DNA from: Caldimonas mangrovi
GTDB taxonomy: Bacteria; Pseudomonadota; Gammaproteobacteria; Burkholderiales; Burkholderiaceae_C
Length of the DNA stretch: 64,000 nt
Direction of reading: 5' to 3'
Assembly (NCBI RefSeq): GCF_023721835.1
Contig: NZ_JAMKFE010000007.1
Span: forward strand, 1 to 64,000
The position numbers and the translations under genes are program-made. This document shows positions 17,196 to 25,106 of this stretch, one piece after another. The stretch's first letter is position 1. Every line of letters begins with the position of its first letter. The notes beneath the pieces are model-generated. The model had not been told where the DNA came from. It was given only the letters and a program-made list of their open reading frames with translations, and made no database searches.

Positions 17196-17508
17196 GGCGA
17201 TCTCCGGTGCGCATCGGCTTGGCGCATGTCGTCCTGCGCGGCAAGGCACGTGCCGGCTCCGGGCTATGAAGGACGGCGCGTCGGCCCAGGGGCTGGCCTC
17301 GATCGAACGCTTTGACGACATCCACGAAGGCGCGCGGCTCGATCCGACGTGTTCGGCCGACTCATCTTTGCGGCTGCCCGTTCTCGCCATCGAGCATCAC
17401 AGCTCGCTCACGTGGCGCCCCACGTTCTAGGGGCGGGTCGAGTCTTGCGCACGCCCCGGGCGTCGCCTAGCTTACTTTTGCGCAGCAGGCGAGCAACAGG
17501 GAGGCAGC
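17196..17508. other. Gene-free gap with a relic of a LysR 3' end
   Basis: No complete gene is present in these 313 bases. At 17298-17335 a 38-base segment agrees at 36 positions with 14372-14409, the 3' end of the LysR gene at 14355-15269. On the minus strand it still reads RAFVDVVKAFDR. This is a fragment of a second, deleted LysR gene or a partial duplication. The rest shows no homology I can name. GGGAGGC stands seven bases before the next gene's start. Confidence 0.6.
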
Positions 17509-18351
17509 GTGACGCTGATTCGCACCGGCAGAGGACGGGTCTGGGACCAAAGCCGCCCCCACATGGGCCTTGCCTACCTGTACAACTTCGACCACGACGG
17601 CACGACGCTGAAGGCCGAGCACATGAGGTGGGTGAACGGTCCGGCGGCGCAAAGGATGCGCAAGACGCGCGAACTGCGGGTGCAGGTTACCGGGTTGGCG
17701 AGCCGGGTGGGGCGCGATGCGCCGAACGAGCGGCTGTCGTTGCAAAGGGCACAGCGCGTGGTCGACTTTTTCGTGCGCGCCGGTGTTCCGCAGTCCCGCA
17801 TTGCAGTCAATGCCTGGGGCGAGCGCTACGCTTTCGGCCTGTCGGAGGATGACGACTTCGACCGCGGCGTGCTGGTCGCGCTGCGGTCCGGCTACGTGGC
17901 GCCGCCGCCGCCCCCTCCGCCACGCAGACTGCCGTCGCCTTCACTCCCCCGGCCGACCCAGGCCACGCATTTTCGGATGCGCATGACCTTCGCAGCCGAC
18001 GCCTCTCACGGCCCTGTTGCGGGCATGTACGCGAACTTCGAGATCGAGGACGAACACGGCAACCGCCAGGGCTATCGATTCATCGGCACCGGGTTGTCCA
18101 TCGGGCTACCCGCCAGCGTGACGTTCACGGGACCGTGGAATGCTTTCACCACCCGGCGCCCGCACACGGTTCGGGACTTCGCCGGGGAGGCCGAGATCAA
18201 CGGGTTGACCGACGGCAAGCACCTGAACTGGACGCTGGTCGCGCTGCGCCCGGTGGCAGCGCACGGTGTCGTTTTTTGGTCCTTCCAGACCGGAACTTCG
18301 GTCAGCTTCGGGCTGTCGGTCATGCGCGGACGCTTCTTCATCTTTCCTTGA
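17509..18351 (+). CDS. OmpA-like domain protein of a type VI cargo island
   Basis: This 280-residue protein has an OmpA-like peptidoglycan-associated segment (about residues 55-125: VQVTGLASRVGRDAPNERL, then LQRAQRVVDFFVRAGVPQSRI). A Pro run at 132-138 follows and then a beta-rich C-terminal domain (about 155-280) that I do not recognise. No signal peptide is visible, which is unusual for an OmpA domain and suggests export by a non-Sec route or a cytoplasmic partner role. It starts with GTG 17509 after GGGAGGC. It lies upstream of a tae4 gene in the same direction, separated by a tae4 relic. A role as a peptidoglycan-binding accessory of the type VI effector is inference. Confidence 0.6.
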   Translation: MTLIRTGRGRVWDQSRPHMGLAYLYNFDHDGTTLKAEHMRWVNGPAAQRMRKTRELRVQVTGLASRVGRDAPNERLSLQRAQRVVDFFVRAGVPQSRIAVNAWGERYAFGLSEDDDFDRGVLVALRSGYVAPPPPPPPRRLPSPSLPRPTQATHFRMRMTFAADASHGPVAGMYANFEIEDEHGNRQGYRFIGTGLSIGLPASVTFTGPWNAFTTRRPHTVRDFAGEAEINGLTDGKHLNWTLVALRPVAAHGVVFWSFQTGTSVSFGLSVMRGRFFIFP

Positions 18352-18383
18352 TCGGGCTCGGCGAGACAACACGCGCCGGCGTA

Positions 18384-18556
18384 CGTCTCGACCTTCTTCA
18401 TGCCCGGCACGATCACTCGCGTCAGCGCGTTTGCCATCTCCTCAGCGGCGAGCGCGTGGCCATCAGCCTTGCCATGGTGTCAGCAGTGCCGAGGCCCCAG
18501 GTCTTCATGGTGAGGCCGGGCTTCGTGAATGCCACGCCCAAGTGGGGGCTGTCGAG
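18384..18556 (-). pseudogene. Inverted, degraded tae4 fragment
   Basis: Read on the minus strand, this stretch encodes pieces matching the intact Tae4 protein: GVAFTKPGLTMKTWGL, a frameshift, RHC then a stop where Tae4 has Trp, and HHGKADGHALAAEEMANA followed by LTRVIVPGMKKVE. The intact gene on the plus strand reads GVAITKSGISMKTWGL and LTRVIVPGMKRVE. The catalytic Cys segment and the His-containing C-terminal half are missing. The two copies are diverged and inverted about 200 bases apart. Confidence 0.8.
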
Positions 18557-18652
18557 ACTGACAGGGCACCTGCGCTCATACGCACACCTCCGCAGCACCC
18601 GTGCTAGCCTTTCGGCGCCAAATGGCATCAACAAAAGGGAGAGACACATCAA

Positions 18653-19114
18653 ATGAGCATTTTTCACCGACTGTGGGGCAACCACCCGACGGGTAAGTTT
18701 CCGTGCTCTACCGATGGCAAGAGCCACTTCGAGAACCAGTGTGCGATCCGCATGGGCGTCGCGATCACCAAGTCCGGCATCAGCATGAAGACATGGGGCT
18801 TGCGACAGTGCTGGCACCACGACAAGGACGAAGGGCACACCTTGGCAGCCGAAGAGATGGCCAATGCTTTGACGCGGGTGATCGTGCCGGGCATGAAGCG
18901 CGTCGAGAAACACCAGGCCAAGGAAGCGTTCGACAAGATCACCGGCCGCAAGGGCATCGTGTTCATCAAGGACTTCTACAACGGCAGCGGCGACCACATC
19001 GACCTGTGGAATGGATGGCGCATGACCAAGTTGTCATCGCCCTTCGCCGTCTACCTGGGTCTCGGTAGCGACTACACCCGGGGCGCCGGCATCTGGTTCT
19101 GGGAGGTGGCGTGA
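18653..19114 (+). CDS. tae4: Type VI secretion amidase effector, Tae4 family
   Basis: The 153-residue protein shows the Tae4 pattern: Cys30 in NQCAIRMGVA as nucleophile, MKTWGL, and the His-containing motif GDHIDLWNGWRM (His115, Asp117). Tae4 enzymes are papain-like (NlpC/P60-related) amidases that cleave the D-Glu-mDAP bond of peptidoglycan in rival cells after type VI delivery. Length fits the family (about 150-160). No signal peptide is present, as expected for a Hcp-delivered cargo. AAAGGGAGAG lies about nine bases before ATG 18653. The stop overlaps the GTG of the following small membrane protein (GTGA). No type VI structural genes are in the window, so this is an orphan effector module. 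Confidence 0.88.
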   Translation: MSIFHRLWGNHPTGKFPCSTDGKSHFENQCAIRMGVAITKSGISMKTWGLRQCWHHDKDEGHTLAAEEMANALTRVIVPGMKRVEKHQAKEAFDKITGRKGIVFIKDFYNGSGDHIDLWNGWRMTKLSSPFAVYLGLGSDYTRGAGIWFWEVA

Positions 19115-19326
19115 AGAAGCTGCTGGGCGCGGTGCTTGGCGTGTTGCTCGGCGCCCTGCTTGCATGGGGCGCCGGGCACCTTGCGACGGCGTTGTACGCT
19201 CCCCATGCTCCGGAACCGCCTGCGCTCGATGATGTGGCCGCCGTGGCGTTTCTCGTGGCGCTTGCGGTCGCGTGCCCTTTACTTGGGTGGGCGGGGTGGA
19301 AGGTGGCGGGAAGCGACCGGGGATGA
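19111..19326 (+). CDS. Small two-helix membrane protein, candidate Tae4 immunity
   Basis: A 71-residue protein with two hydrophobic segments, residues about 4-24 (LLGAVLGVLLGALLAWGAGH) and 44-64 (AAVAFLVALAVACPLLGWAG). It overlaps the tae4 stop by four bases (GTGA), so the two are translationally coupled. Known Tai4 immunity proteins are soluble periplasmic proteins of about 100 residues with a signal peptide, and this is not obviously one. It may be a short inner-membrane immunity factor or an unrelated holin-like protein that helps export. The coupling is the only functional evidence. Confidence 0.6.
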   Translation: MKKLLGAVLGVLLGALLAWGAGHLATALYAPHAPEPPALDDVAAVAFLVALAVACPLLGWAGWKVAGSDRG

Positions 19327-19437
19327 GCGCTTGCGGCTGGCTGCTCGATGCGCAGCGATGATCGCTGTACCTTCCAGGCCGGGCATTCGAGCAATGCGGC
19401 CGGCTTGGCAGCCGTCTCGACCCGAATGAGCGCACCG

Positions 19438-20451
19438 TCATTCGACGGCCGCAGACTCGTTCTCTTCGCGCCGCTCGGGCTCCGTCGTGCGGAGGATCTC
19501 ATTCAGAACGGAAGTGGCGTAACTCCCGGTGGGCAAAGAGAACACAAGCACCAGTTGATCGGCTTGCGGCCATTCCCATGACATGTCGACCGGGCTTGCC
19601 ACCAGGGCGCGACGCTCCTGATCCAGACCGGCGTGCTCCATGCCGTCGCACAAGGTGGCGTGACGTGCAGCCACTTCGTTTTCCAGGGCCTGCGCTTGAT
19701 CGGTGGTGATCACGCGGCCCCGTCCCCAGAGCGGCCCGGTGGGCTGGCCCGCCTCGTTCATCACGTCGCCGGGCAAGGACTTGCCCCAGAGCCCTTGCTG
19801 GATGCGCAGCGCCAGCAATTCGTTGAAAACGAAGGAGCGCACCGCCGACAGGTAGATGCCCTTCTTCTTCGGGTTGCGCACGCGGATTTCGCGCGCCAGC
19901 ATGGCCCGGCCCTGCTCGACGTTGCCGCCGTCGTGGCCGAAACGCTGAGCGCCGAAGTAGTTGGGCACGCCCTGTGACGCAACGGCCTTGAGATTGGCCT
20001 CGATGGCGTCGCGGTCGCCGGTGACGTCACGCAGCACGATGCGGAATCGGTTGCCTTGCAGATCACCCGGTCGCAGCTTTTTCACGTGGCGGCTTTGACC
20101 CAGCACCTTGAATTCCGGGTGCTGAAGCTGAGTCAGGTCGGGCGTCTCGCCCTTCGGCAGGTAGATGCTGAACCACTGCCGGGTGATGGCGTAGCGGTCC
20201 TTGAGGCCGGCATAGCCCACGTCCCTTTCCTGCACGCTTGCAGCCTCGGCCAGCTGCTGCGCGACGAAAGCGGTGTTGGCGCCGTTCTTTTCGACGTCCA
20301 GCCAGATGTGTTCGCCCTCACCGGAGGGCAACTGCAGCGGCAGTTCGGTCACGATGAAATCCTCGGTGAGGAGTTTCAGGGTGGCGCTGGCGCCGCTGGC
20401 CGGATAAGCGGTGGGCCACTGCGGCAAGGTCGTGTATAGGGCGTCGGTCAT
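19438..20451 (-). CDS. truD: tRNA pseudouridine(13) synthase TruD
   Basis: The 337-residue enzyme carries the TruD catalytic motif AGLKDRYAITRQWFS, whose Asp attacks U13 of tRNA-Glu and other tRNAs. The family insertion is also present: RHVKKLRPGDLQGNRFRIVLR, VPNYFGAQRFG and SAVRSFVFNELLALRI. These are diagnostic of TruD rather than TruA/B/C. It is cytoplasmic and a core gene, so it marks the end of the accessory stretch that precedes it. Length is normal. It is transcribed convergent to the tae4 cluster and stands alone. Confidence 0.95.
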   Translation of the reverse strand: MTDALYTTLPQWPTAYPASGASATLKLLTEDFIVTELPLQLPSGEGEHIWLDVEKNGANTAFVAQQLAEAASVQERDVGYAGLKDRYAITRQWFSIYLPKGETPDLTQLQHPEFKVLGQSRHVKKLRPGDLQGNRFRIVLRDVTGDRDAIEANLKAVASQGVPNYFGAQRFGHDGGNVEQGRAMLAREIRVRNPKKKGIYLSAVRSFVFNELLALRIQQGLWGKSLPGDVMNEAGQPTGPLWGRGRVITTDQAQALENEVAARHATLCDGMEHAGLDQERRALVASPVDMSWEWPQADQLVLVFSLPTGSYATSVLNEILRTTEPERREENESAAVE

Positions 20452-21475
20452 GAGCGGTAGTACACCACCAGTTGTGAATGGGGGAAGGCTGTCTTGCAGC
20501 CCAGGAGCAGTTCAGCCCATGATTTTCTCCCTACCCGCCTGCCGTGACGAGCGTCAACAGATGCGACTTCAATAGGAACCGTTGCGCGCCAAGACTGGCG
20601 GTTTCTGGGCCGCGAAATCAACTCACGGATTCGGCCATTTGCAGACGCTAGCGCGAGATCGAGCCGGCGAGGTGCTCTGCTCCGCTCATGTCCCCCGCGA
20701 CGGGCTACGCCCGCCGCTCCTCCTTTACTTCGCTGCGCAGAACACCCCGCCGGCCCGATCCACTACCGCACGTTGTTCGCGACTTCGAAGGCAGCGAGCC
20801 GCTCAGGCAAGGGGTGCCGGGTGGCCGACGCAGCGAAGTAAAGGAGGAGGGATGGGCGTAGCCCATCCCGGGGGACATGAGCGGAGTCGGCTACCCGGCG
20901 CCCTTTGCTCGCGCATAGCTCACAAACGAAGGACTGCATCGGGTCGTGAGCACCACTTCGAGCCGCCGGCAAGCCGTCTATCGCGGTTGAATTGACTCCG
21001 GGGTAGCGAAGGATCGCAGCACCTTCGAAACCGGTCGTTCTCGTAACGGCGGAGTTGACCGTCGAATGACCTCAAGGTGATCGACACGGTGAACACCAGT
21101 CTCGGCAGCGGCCGACCGCTCCCGCTGCAGAGCCGAGATTCGATCTGGACCCGCGGCAGTCCACACATACCGAGAAGCGAGCTGCGGGCGGCAGTCCACA
21201 GACAGCATGCCCGCCAGACCCGTCTATGCCGCGATCAATCCGCAGTGGCAGTTGGCGATTCGCGCGCTGTAGGCGGGGTCGTGGGCCGCCTAGTCGCTCC
21301 GTTCTTGGCTCGTTCCTCTGCAGTTCATCGAGTGATTCTGAAACTGGCTGCAGTGTGTCGAATCTTGCCGAAGAAGGTCCACTTCTTCTGATTCATTGGA
21401 CTAGGGATCGACAGGCAGGGAGCGCCACGTCATCCTGCGCCCCCGCGGATGCCCTCAAAGCTCAAGGAGAACCCC
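20452..21475. other. About 1 kb without a gene, holding a REP-like hairpin and short repeats
   Basis: I find no gene with a recognisable domain here. The stretch has lower coding character than its surroundings. It contains the long inverted repeat listed separately and two copies of GGCAGTCCACA about 40 bases apart (near 21155-21205). AAGGAGA near 21465 is the ribosome-binding site of the next gene. It separates core truD from an orphan nuclease-like gene and looks like a repeat-rich insertion hot spot. Confidence 0.55.
20679..20886. repeat. REP-like long inverted repeat
   Basis: The left arm (20679-20737) and right arm (20829-20886) are reverse complements over about 59 bases with roughly five mismatches. 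Each arm contains GCGAAGTAAAGGAGGAG and GGGGGACATGAGCGGAG. Between these stands a smaller palindrome (GATGGGCGTAGCCCATC in the right arm). Mismatches in one arm of the small palindrome are compensated in the other, which points to selection for pairing. The arrangement is that of a pair of repetitive extragenic palindromes (BIME-like). Confidence 0.8.
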
Positions 21476-22546
21476 ATGCCGTTCTACCAGTGCCCCTCCT
21501 GCATGAATATCGTCGACCTGCCGCAGACCCAGCTCAAGCCCAAGGTCCGCGTCGAGTGCCCCGCCTGCGGGGACACGAGCATCACCGCAACCTGTCTTGC
21601 ACCGCATGCCACGCAGGCGGGTATGCCGCCGAAGCCCGCCAACCCGAACAAGAAGCGGCACACCGGAATGGTGGGCCGCAGCAACGCAGCGCCTTCGTTC
21701 ACCAGTTGGCCGCTCACCAACCAGAACACCGACGTCACCTATGTCGCTGACCTTTCGACGCCTGCCTGGACGGCAGCGGGGCAGGCGATCCGCCTTCCCT
21801 ACCAGCGTCTCGACATCGGGAATACCGGCATGCAGGGCCTCGTGATCGCTTTGCCGGAGCTGACCCAGGACACCGAGGCGCAGAAGCATTTCGCCGAGAT
21901 CACCCGAGTGATGGTGAGCAACCACCGCCCGACCGATGCCACTGAGGGAACCGGCGAAGCCGCCGCCGCGATGGCGATGCTCAAGGAGCATGCAGGCTTC
22001 AAGATGCGCTGGGGCTTCCATGGCCATTCCGGCCCGGGTATCGACCAGATCTGGGTGAAGGAAGACACGCGCGGCCGCCTCGCCGAGGTACTGATCGTCG
22101 AAGCCAAGGGGCCGGGTGCCAGCGAGTCGGAGAACCCCTTCATGCCGCCGGGCTTCGAGCAGATGAGCGCTCGCTGGATCGTCCACAACCTCACGACGAT
22201 GATGAACGCCGCGGCGAACAAGCCACTGGAAAAGGGTGCCCAGGGCGCTCTGGCCAGCGCCATTGTCAAAGGGCTGGGCTTGCGGGTGGGTGTCACCTAC
22301 CCGAAGTACGAGAACCTGTCCAAGAGCTACTACGGCGTGATTGCATTCGAGCAGAGCAAGAAGAGCATCAAGCTGCGCCGCATAACGGTCGCGGCGCAAT
22401 GGCAGTCCGACGGAATGCTGGGCTATACCAAGACGGAAAAACCCGAACTGACCCGGTTCGAACCCACGGACCGCAACTACCACGACAAGGTGCGAGACAG
22501 GTACCCGCAGAATTTCCAGAAGGATCCGCCCGAGGTCACCTTCTAG
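21476..22546 (+). CDS. Zinc-ribbon protein with a PD-(D/E)XK-like nuclease core
   Basis: The 356-residue protein begins with two Cys pairs, CPSC (6-9) and CPAC (28-31), a probable zinc ribbon. A middle region of about 130 residues follows, then the segment HGHSGPGIDQIWVKED...VLIVEAKGPGA. There Asp190, Glu209 and Lys211 fit the D...ExK active site of restriction-endonuclease-fold toxins found in polymorphic and type VI toxins. ATG 21476 has AAGGAGA upstream. No immunity gene or secretion marker is adjacent, so it may be an orphan toxin-like nuclease, a DNA repair nuclease or a defence protein. The assignment rests on motif spacing only. Confidence 0.55.
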   Translation: MPFYQCPSCMNIVDLPQTQLKPKVRVECPACGDTSITATCLAPHATQAGMPPKPANPNKKRHTGMVGRSNAAPSFTSWPLTNQNTDVTYVADLSTPAWTAAGQAIRLPYQRLDIGNTGMQGLVIALPELTQDTEAQKHFAEITRVMVSNHRPTDATEGTGEAAAAMAMLKEHAGFKMRWGFHGHSGPGIDQIWVKEDTRGRLAEVLIVEAKGPGASESENPFMPPGFEQMSARWIVHNLTTMMNAAANKPLEKGAQGALASAIVKGLGLRVGVTYPKYENLSKSYYGVIAFEQSKKSIKLRRITVAAQWQSDGMLGYTKTEKPELTRFEPTDRNYHDKVRDRYPQNFQKDPPEVTF

Positions 22547-22699
22547 GCGTAGTCGCTCGGCTCGCTGAAACCGTGCTGACGCCGGACGATCGGCTGCGTG
22601 ATATTGCATCTGCCACGCGACGGCAACCGTCGCCGGAGCAGCCGCGGAAACACCGCAGCATTGCCCTTCCGGGCGCATGGCGTGCAGCCGGTCAGCATT

Positions 22700-22715
22700 G
22701 CGCGCCATGGCGCGC
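22700..22715. repeat. 16-bp perfect palindrome
   Basis: GCGCGCCATGGCGCGC is self-complementary over 16 bases, in the 236-base convergent gap between the nuclease-like gene and the HAF-repeat gene. No T tract follows, so it is a weak terminator candidate at best. Confidence 0.35.
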
Positions 22716-22782
22716 GCATACCGTCATACGCCGATCGTGCAGGCGTTCCACGATGTCGGCGCAGCATGAACGTCCGCTGAGC

Positions 22783-23919
22783 TCAGGACCTTGCTCGTGC
22801 CGGTGAGCCTGCCGGCGTCCGCCGCGCCCGTTTCCGAACCGCCACCAGGCCCAGCCCCGCCAGCAGCAGGGCGTACGTGCCGGGCTCGGGCACCGGCGTC
22901 AGCAGAAAGCCGACGTTGTAGCCGTCGTAGGCCCCCGCCACCAGGATGTGGCCCGCCTCGTTGATCGCGACCGCTCGGTTCAGTTCGATGCGGGCGGCGA
23001 AGTCCGTGGCGATCAGGTCGGCCAAGCTGTGCATCTCGCCATCGCGGTACAGGAAGGCGCGGTGGTCGAACGAGCTGCCGCTGTTCGGCCCTTCGGACCA
23101 GCCCACGATGTCACCGGCATCGTTGATGTCCAGCGCTTCGCTGTGCGTGCCGCCCAGCGTGCCGAGATCGTGCATCGCCATGCCGTCATGCCAGAACGCG
23201 TGGCCGCCCCATATCGGCCCGCCGGCCAGGGACGACTGCCCCACCACATGCCCCGCCGCGTTGATCGCCGATCCATGGCTGTCGAGCCCTCCCAGCGTAC
23301 CCAGCAGCCGCAGCCCGTCGTCGTCGTAGATGAACGCCTGACTGTCATCGAGGGCGTCACTCGCTGGGGCCATGCCCGTCACCTGGCCCGCCTGGTTCAG
23401 GTCGGATGCGCGACCGAGGCCAATGGTCTGCAAGCTCCCGTTCGAGTAGATGAACGCATGGTGCGTCGCTACGGTTTCGCCCCACGTCGTCCAGGTGCCC
23501 ACCACCTGCCCCTTGTCATTGATGGCGCTCGCATGGCTTTCGTCCGCCCCCGTTGGGTGGATGTCGCGCATGGAGCGCCCGTCGTGCACGAAGGCGTGGT
23601 ACGCCCCGTCGCTGGGTGGGCGCGAAGCGCCGACGATGTGGCCGGCGTTGTTGATGCTGGCAGGGACGCTGTCACCACCGCCCAGCGTCCCGAGGCCCTG
23701 CCATTGACCGCCCGCGTAGGCGGAGGCCTGGAAGAACTGGCCGTAGTTGCCGGTGGCGGCCGTGATCTGGCCCACATCGTTCAGATCCGTCGGATCGACC
23801 GAGTAGCCCGGATACAGCAACGCGGCCCGGTAGGAGGGCAGGGCGGCGTCGGCGAGCGGCGCGGTCAGCAGGCAAACGAGCGAGAGGCAGGTGGCGGCGA
23901 GAGGTTTGTTGAGCGGCAT
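22783..23919 (-). CDS. HAF-repeat exported protein with PEP-CTERM anchor
   Basis: The 378-residue protein has a signal peptide (ATCLSLVCLLTAPLADA), then at least six HAF-type repeats of about 45 residues built on the pattern LGTLGG.S.A.AIN..GHVVG.S (for example LGTLGGLDSHGSAINAAGHV). It ends with VPEPGTYALLLAGLGLVAVRKR, a PEP-CTERM sorting signal: the Pro-Glu-Pro motif, a membrane helix and a basic tail. PEP-CTERM proteins are processed by exosortase and are linked to exopolysaccharide and biofilm. HAF repeats likely form a beta-propeller-like surface structure. ATG 23919 precedes the signal peptide directly. The exosortase gene is not in the window. Confidence 0.88.
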   Translation of the reverse strand: MPLNKPLAATCLSLVCLLTAPLADAALPSYRAALLYPGYSVDPTDLNDVGQITAATGNYGQFFQASAYAGGQWQGLGTLGGGDSVPASINNAGHIVGASRPPSDGAYHAFVHDGRSMRDIHPTGADESHASAINDKGQVVGTWTTWGETVATHHAFIYSNGSLQTIGLGRASDLNQAGQVTGMAPASDALDDSQAFIYDDDGLRLLGTLGGLDSHGSAINAAGHVVGQSSLAGGPIWGGHAFWHDGMAMHDLGTLGGTHSEALDINDAGDIVGWSEGPNSGSSFDHRAFLYRDGEMHSLADLIATDFAARIELNRAVAINEAGHILVAGAYDGYNVGFLLTPVPEPGTYALLLAGLGLVAVRKRARRTPAGSPARARS

Positions 23920-24085
23920 GCGTGATGTCCCGTGGATGGAAAAGGAAGTGCTGCGCAGGGCCGGCCCGCCCATGGAACGCGCGGTGCCGACCGCGGCCGC
24001 GCAGCGTCTCGGAACTGCCTGACGATCATCGCCGCGCATGGACCGCAGGTTGTAACGAAGTGGGGTCCGGCCCGCCCCCACGCGC

Positions 24086-24982
24086 TCAGCGCCGCGATGC
24101 TTCCGCCAGCACCCCGCGCACCAGCCGGCGGAAGGCGGCCAACGTCGGCGCGTCGTCGCCGGTACGAAAGTTCATGATCACCGGCGACACGGCACCCGCC
24201 TCGGCCAGCGGCCGGTAGCGCACGTCGTCGCGGTGCAGCCGCTGCACCGATTCGGGCACCAGCGCCAGGCCGATGCCGGCGGCCACCAGGCCGATGGTGG
24301 TCTGCAGCTCGTTGGCCTCCATCGCGATGGTGGGTGACAGCCCCTGCGCCCGAAACACCGCAAGCACCTGGTCGGCATAGCTGGGGCGTGGCCGCGCCGG
24401 GTACAGGATCAGCGGCTCGGCGGCCAGCAGCGCCAGGCTCAGGCGCTTGCGTTTCAGCAGCGCGTGGCCGGCGGGCAGGGCCGCCACCATCGCTTCCTGC
24501 AGGATCACCTCGCCGGTCAGCTCGGGGTCGTCGAGCACCAGGCGGCCGAAACCGACGTCGATGCGGCGCGCTTTCAGGGCGTCGCGCTGCTGCACGGTGG
24601 TCAGCTCCGACAGGCCCACGTCGACGTCCGGCTGGCCGGCGCGGAAGCGCTGGATCAGCTCGGGCAGCACGCCGTACAGGGTGGACGGCACGAAACCGAT
24701 GCCGAACCAGGCGCGCTGGCCGCGTGCGATGCGCCGGGTCGCGTCGCCCACCTCGCGCACGCGGGCCAGCAGCTGCGTCGCCTGCTCCAGCAGGAAGCGC
24801 CCCGCCGGCGTCAGCCGCAGCGGCCGGGCGGTGCGGTCGATCAGCTCGGCGCCCAGCTCGTCTTCCAGCTGGCGGATCTGCCGGCTCAGCGGCGGCTGCG
24901 CGATGTGCAGGCGCTCGGCCGCGCGGCTGAAGTTCAGCTCGGTGGCCACGGCCTCGAAGTAGCGCAGGTGTCTCAGTTCCAT
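24086..24982 (-). CDS. catR: CatR/BenM-type LysR regulator
   Basis: A 298-residue LysR protein with the hallmark start MELRHLRYFEAVATELNFSR and the helix-turn-helix AAERLHIAQPPLSRQIRQLE. The effector domain (WFGIGFVPSTLYGVLPELIQRFR) is typical of the CatR/CatM/BenM group that responds to cis,cis-muconate. It is divergent from catB, and an exact ATAC-N7-GTAT operator sits between them. ATG 24982 was chosen because the family begins there. It should activate catBC when muconate is present and repress its own gene. Confidence 0.88.
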   Translation of the reverse strand: MELRHLRYFEAVATELNFSRAAERLHIAQPPLSRQIRQLEDELGAELIDRTARPLRLTPAGRFLLEQATQLLARVREVGDATRRIARGQRAWFGIGFVPSTLYGVLPELIQRFRAGQPDVDVGLSELTTVQQRDALKARRIDVGFGRLVLDDPELTGEVILQEAMVAALPAGHALLKRKRLSLALLAAEPLILYPARPRPSYADQVLAVFRAQGLSPTIAMEANELQTTIGLVAAGIGLALVPESVQRLHRDDVRYRPLAEAGAVSPVIMNFRTGDDAPTLAAFRRLVRGVLAEASRR

Positions 24983-25003
24983 CACGGCCCTCGGGTGGCT
25001 TCC

Positions 25004-25018
25004 ATACCCGCAGAGTAT
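25004..25018. promoter_or_regulatory. CatR/BenM operator ATAC-N7-GTAT
   Basis: ATAC (25004-25007), seven bases, GTAT (25015-25018) is an exact match to the known BenM/CatM recognition dyad. It lies 22 bases from the regulator's start codon and 89 bases from the catB start, in the divergent gap. Confidence 0.75.
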
Positions 25019-25106
25019 GGCGCCGGACACCATCGATATTGGACGCCGCGCCACCCGCCGCCCATGATCGGTGCCAAAAGCGATGTTCACCCGCAAGCAC
25101 CCACAC

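Noticed and set aside
20452-21475. tRNA, ncRNA or CRISPR in the 1 kb gap
   Set aside because: I found no cloverleaf pattern with a conserved GTTC-loop and no regular direct repeats with spacers; only one large hairpin and two short repeats.
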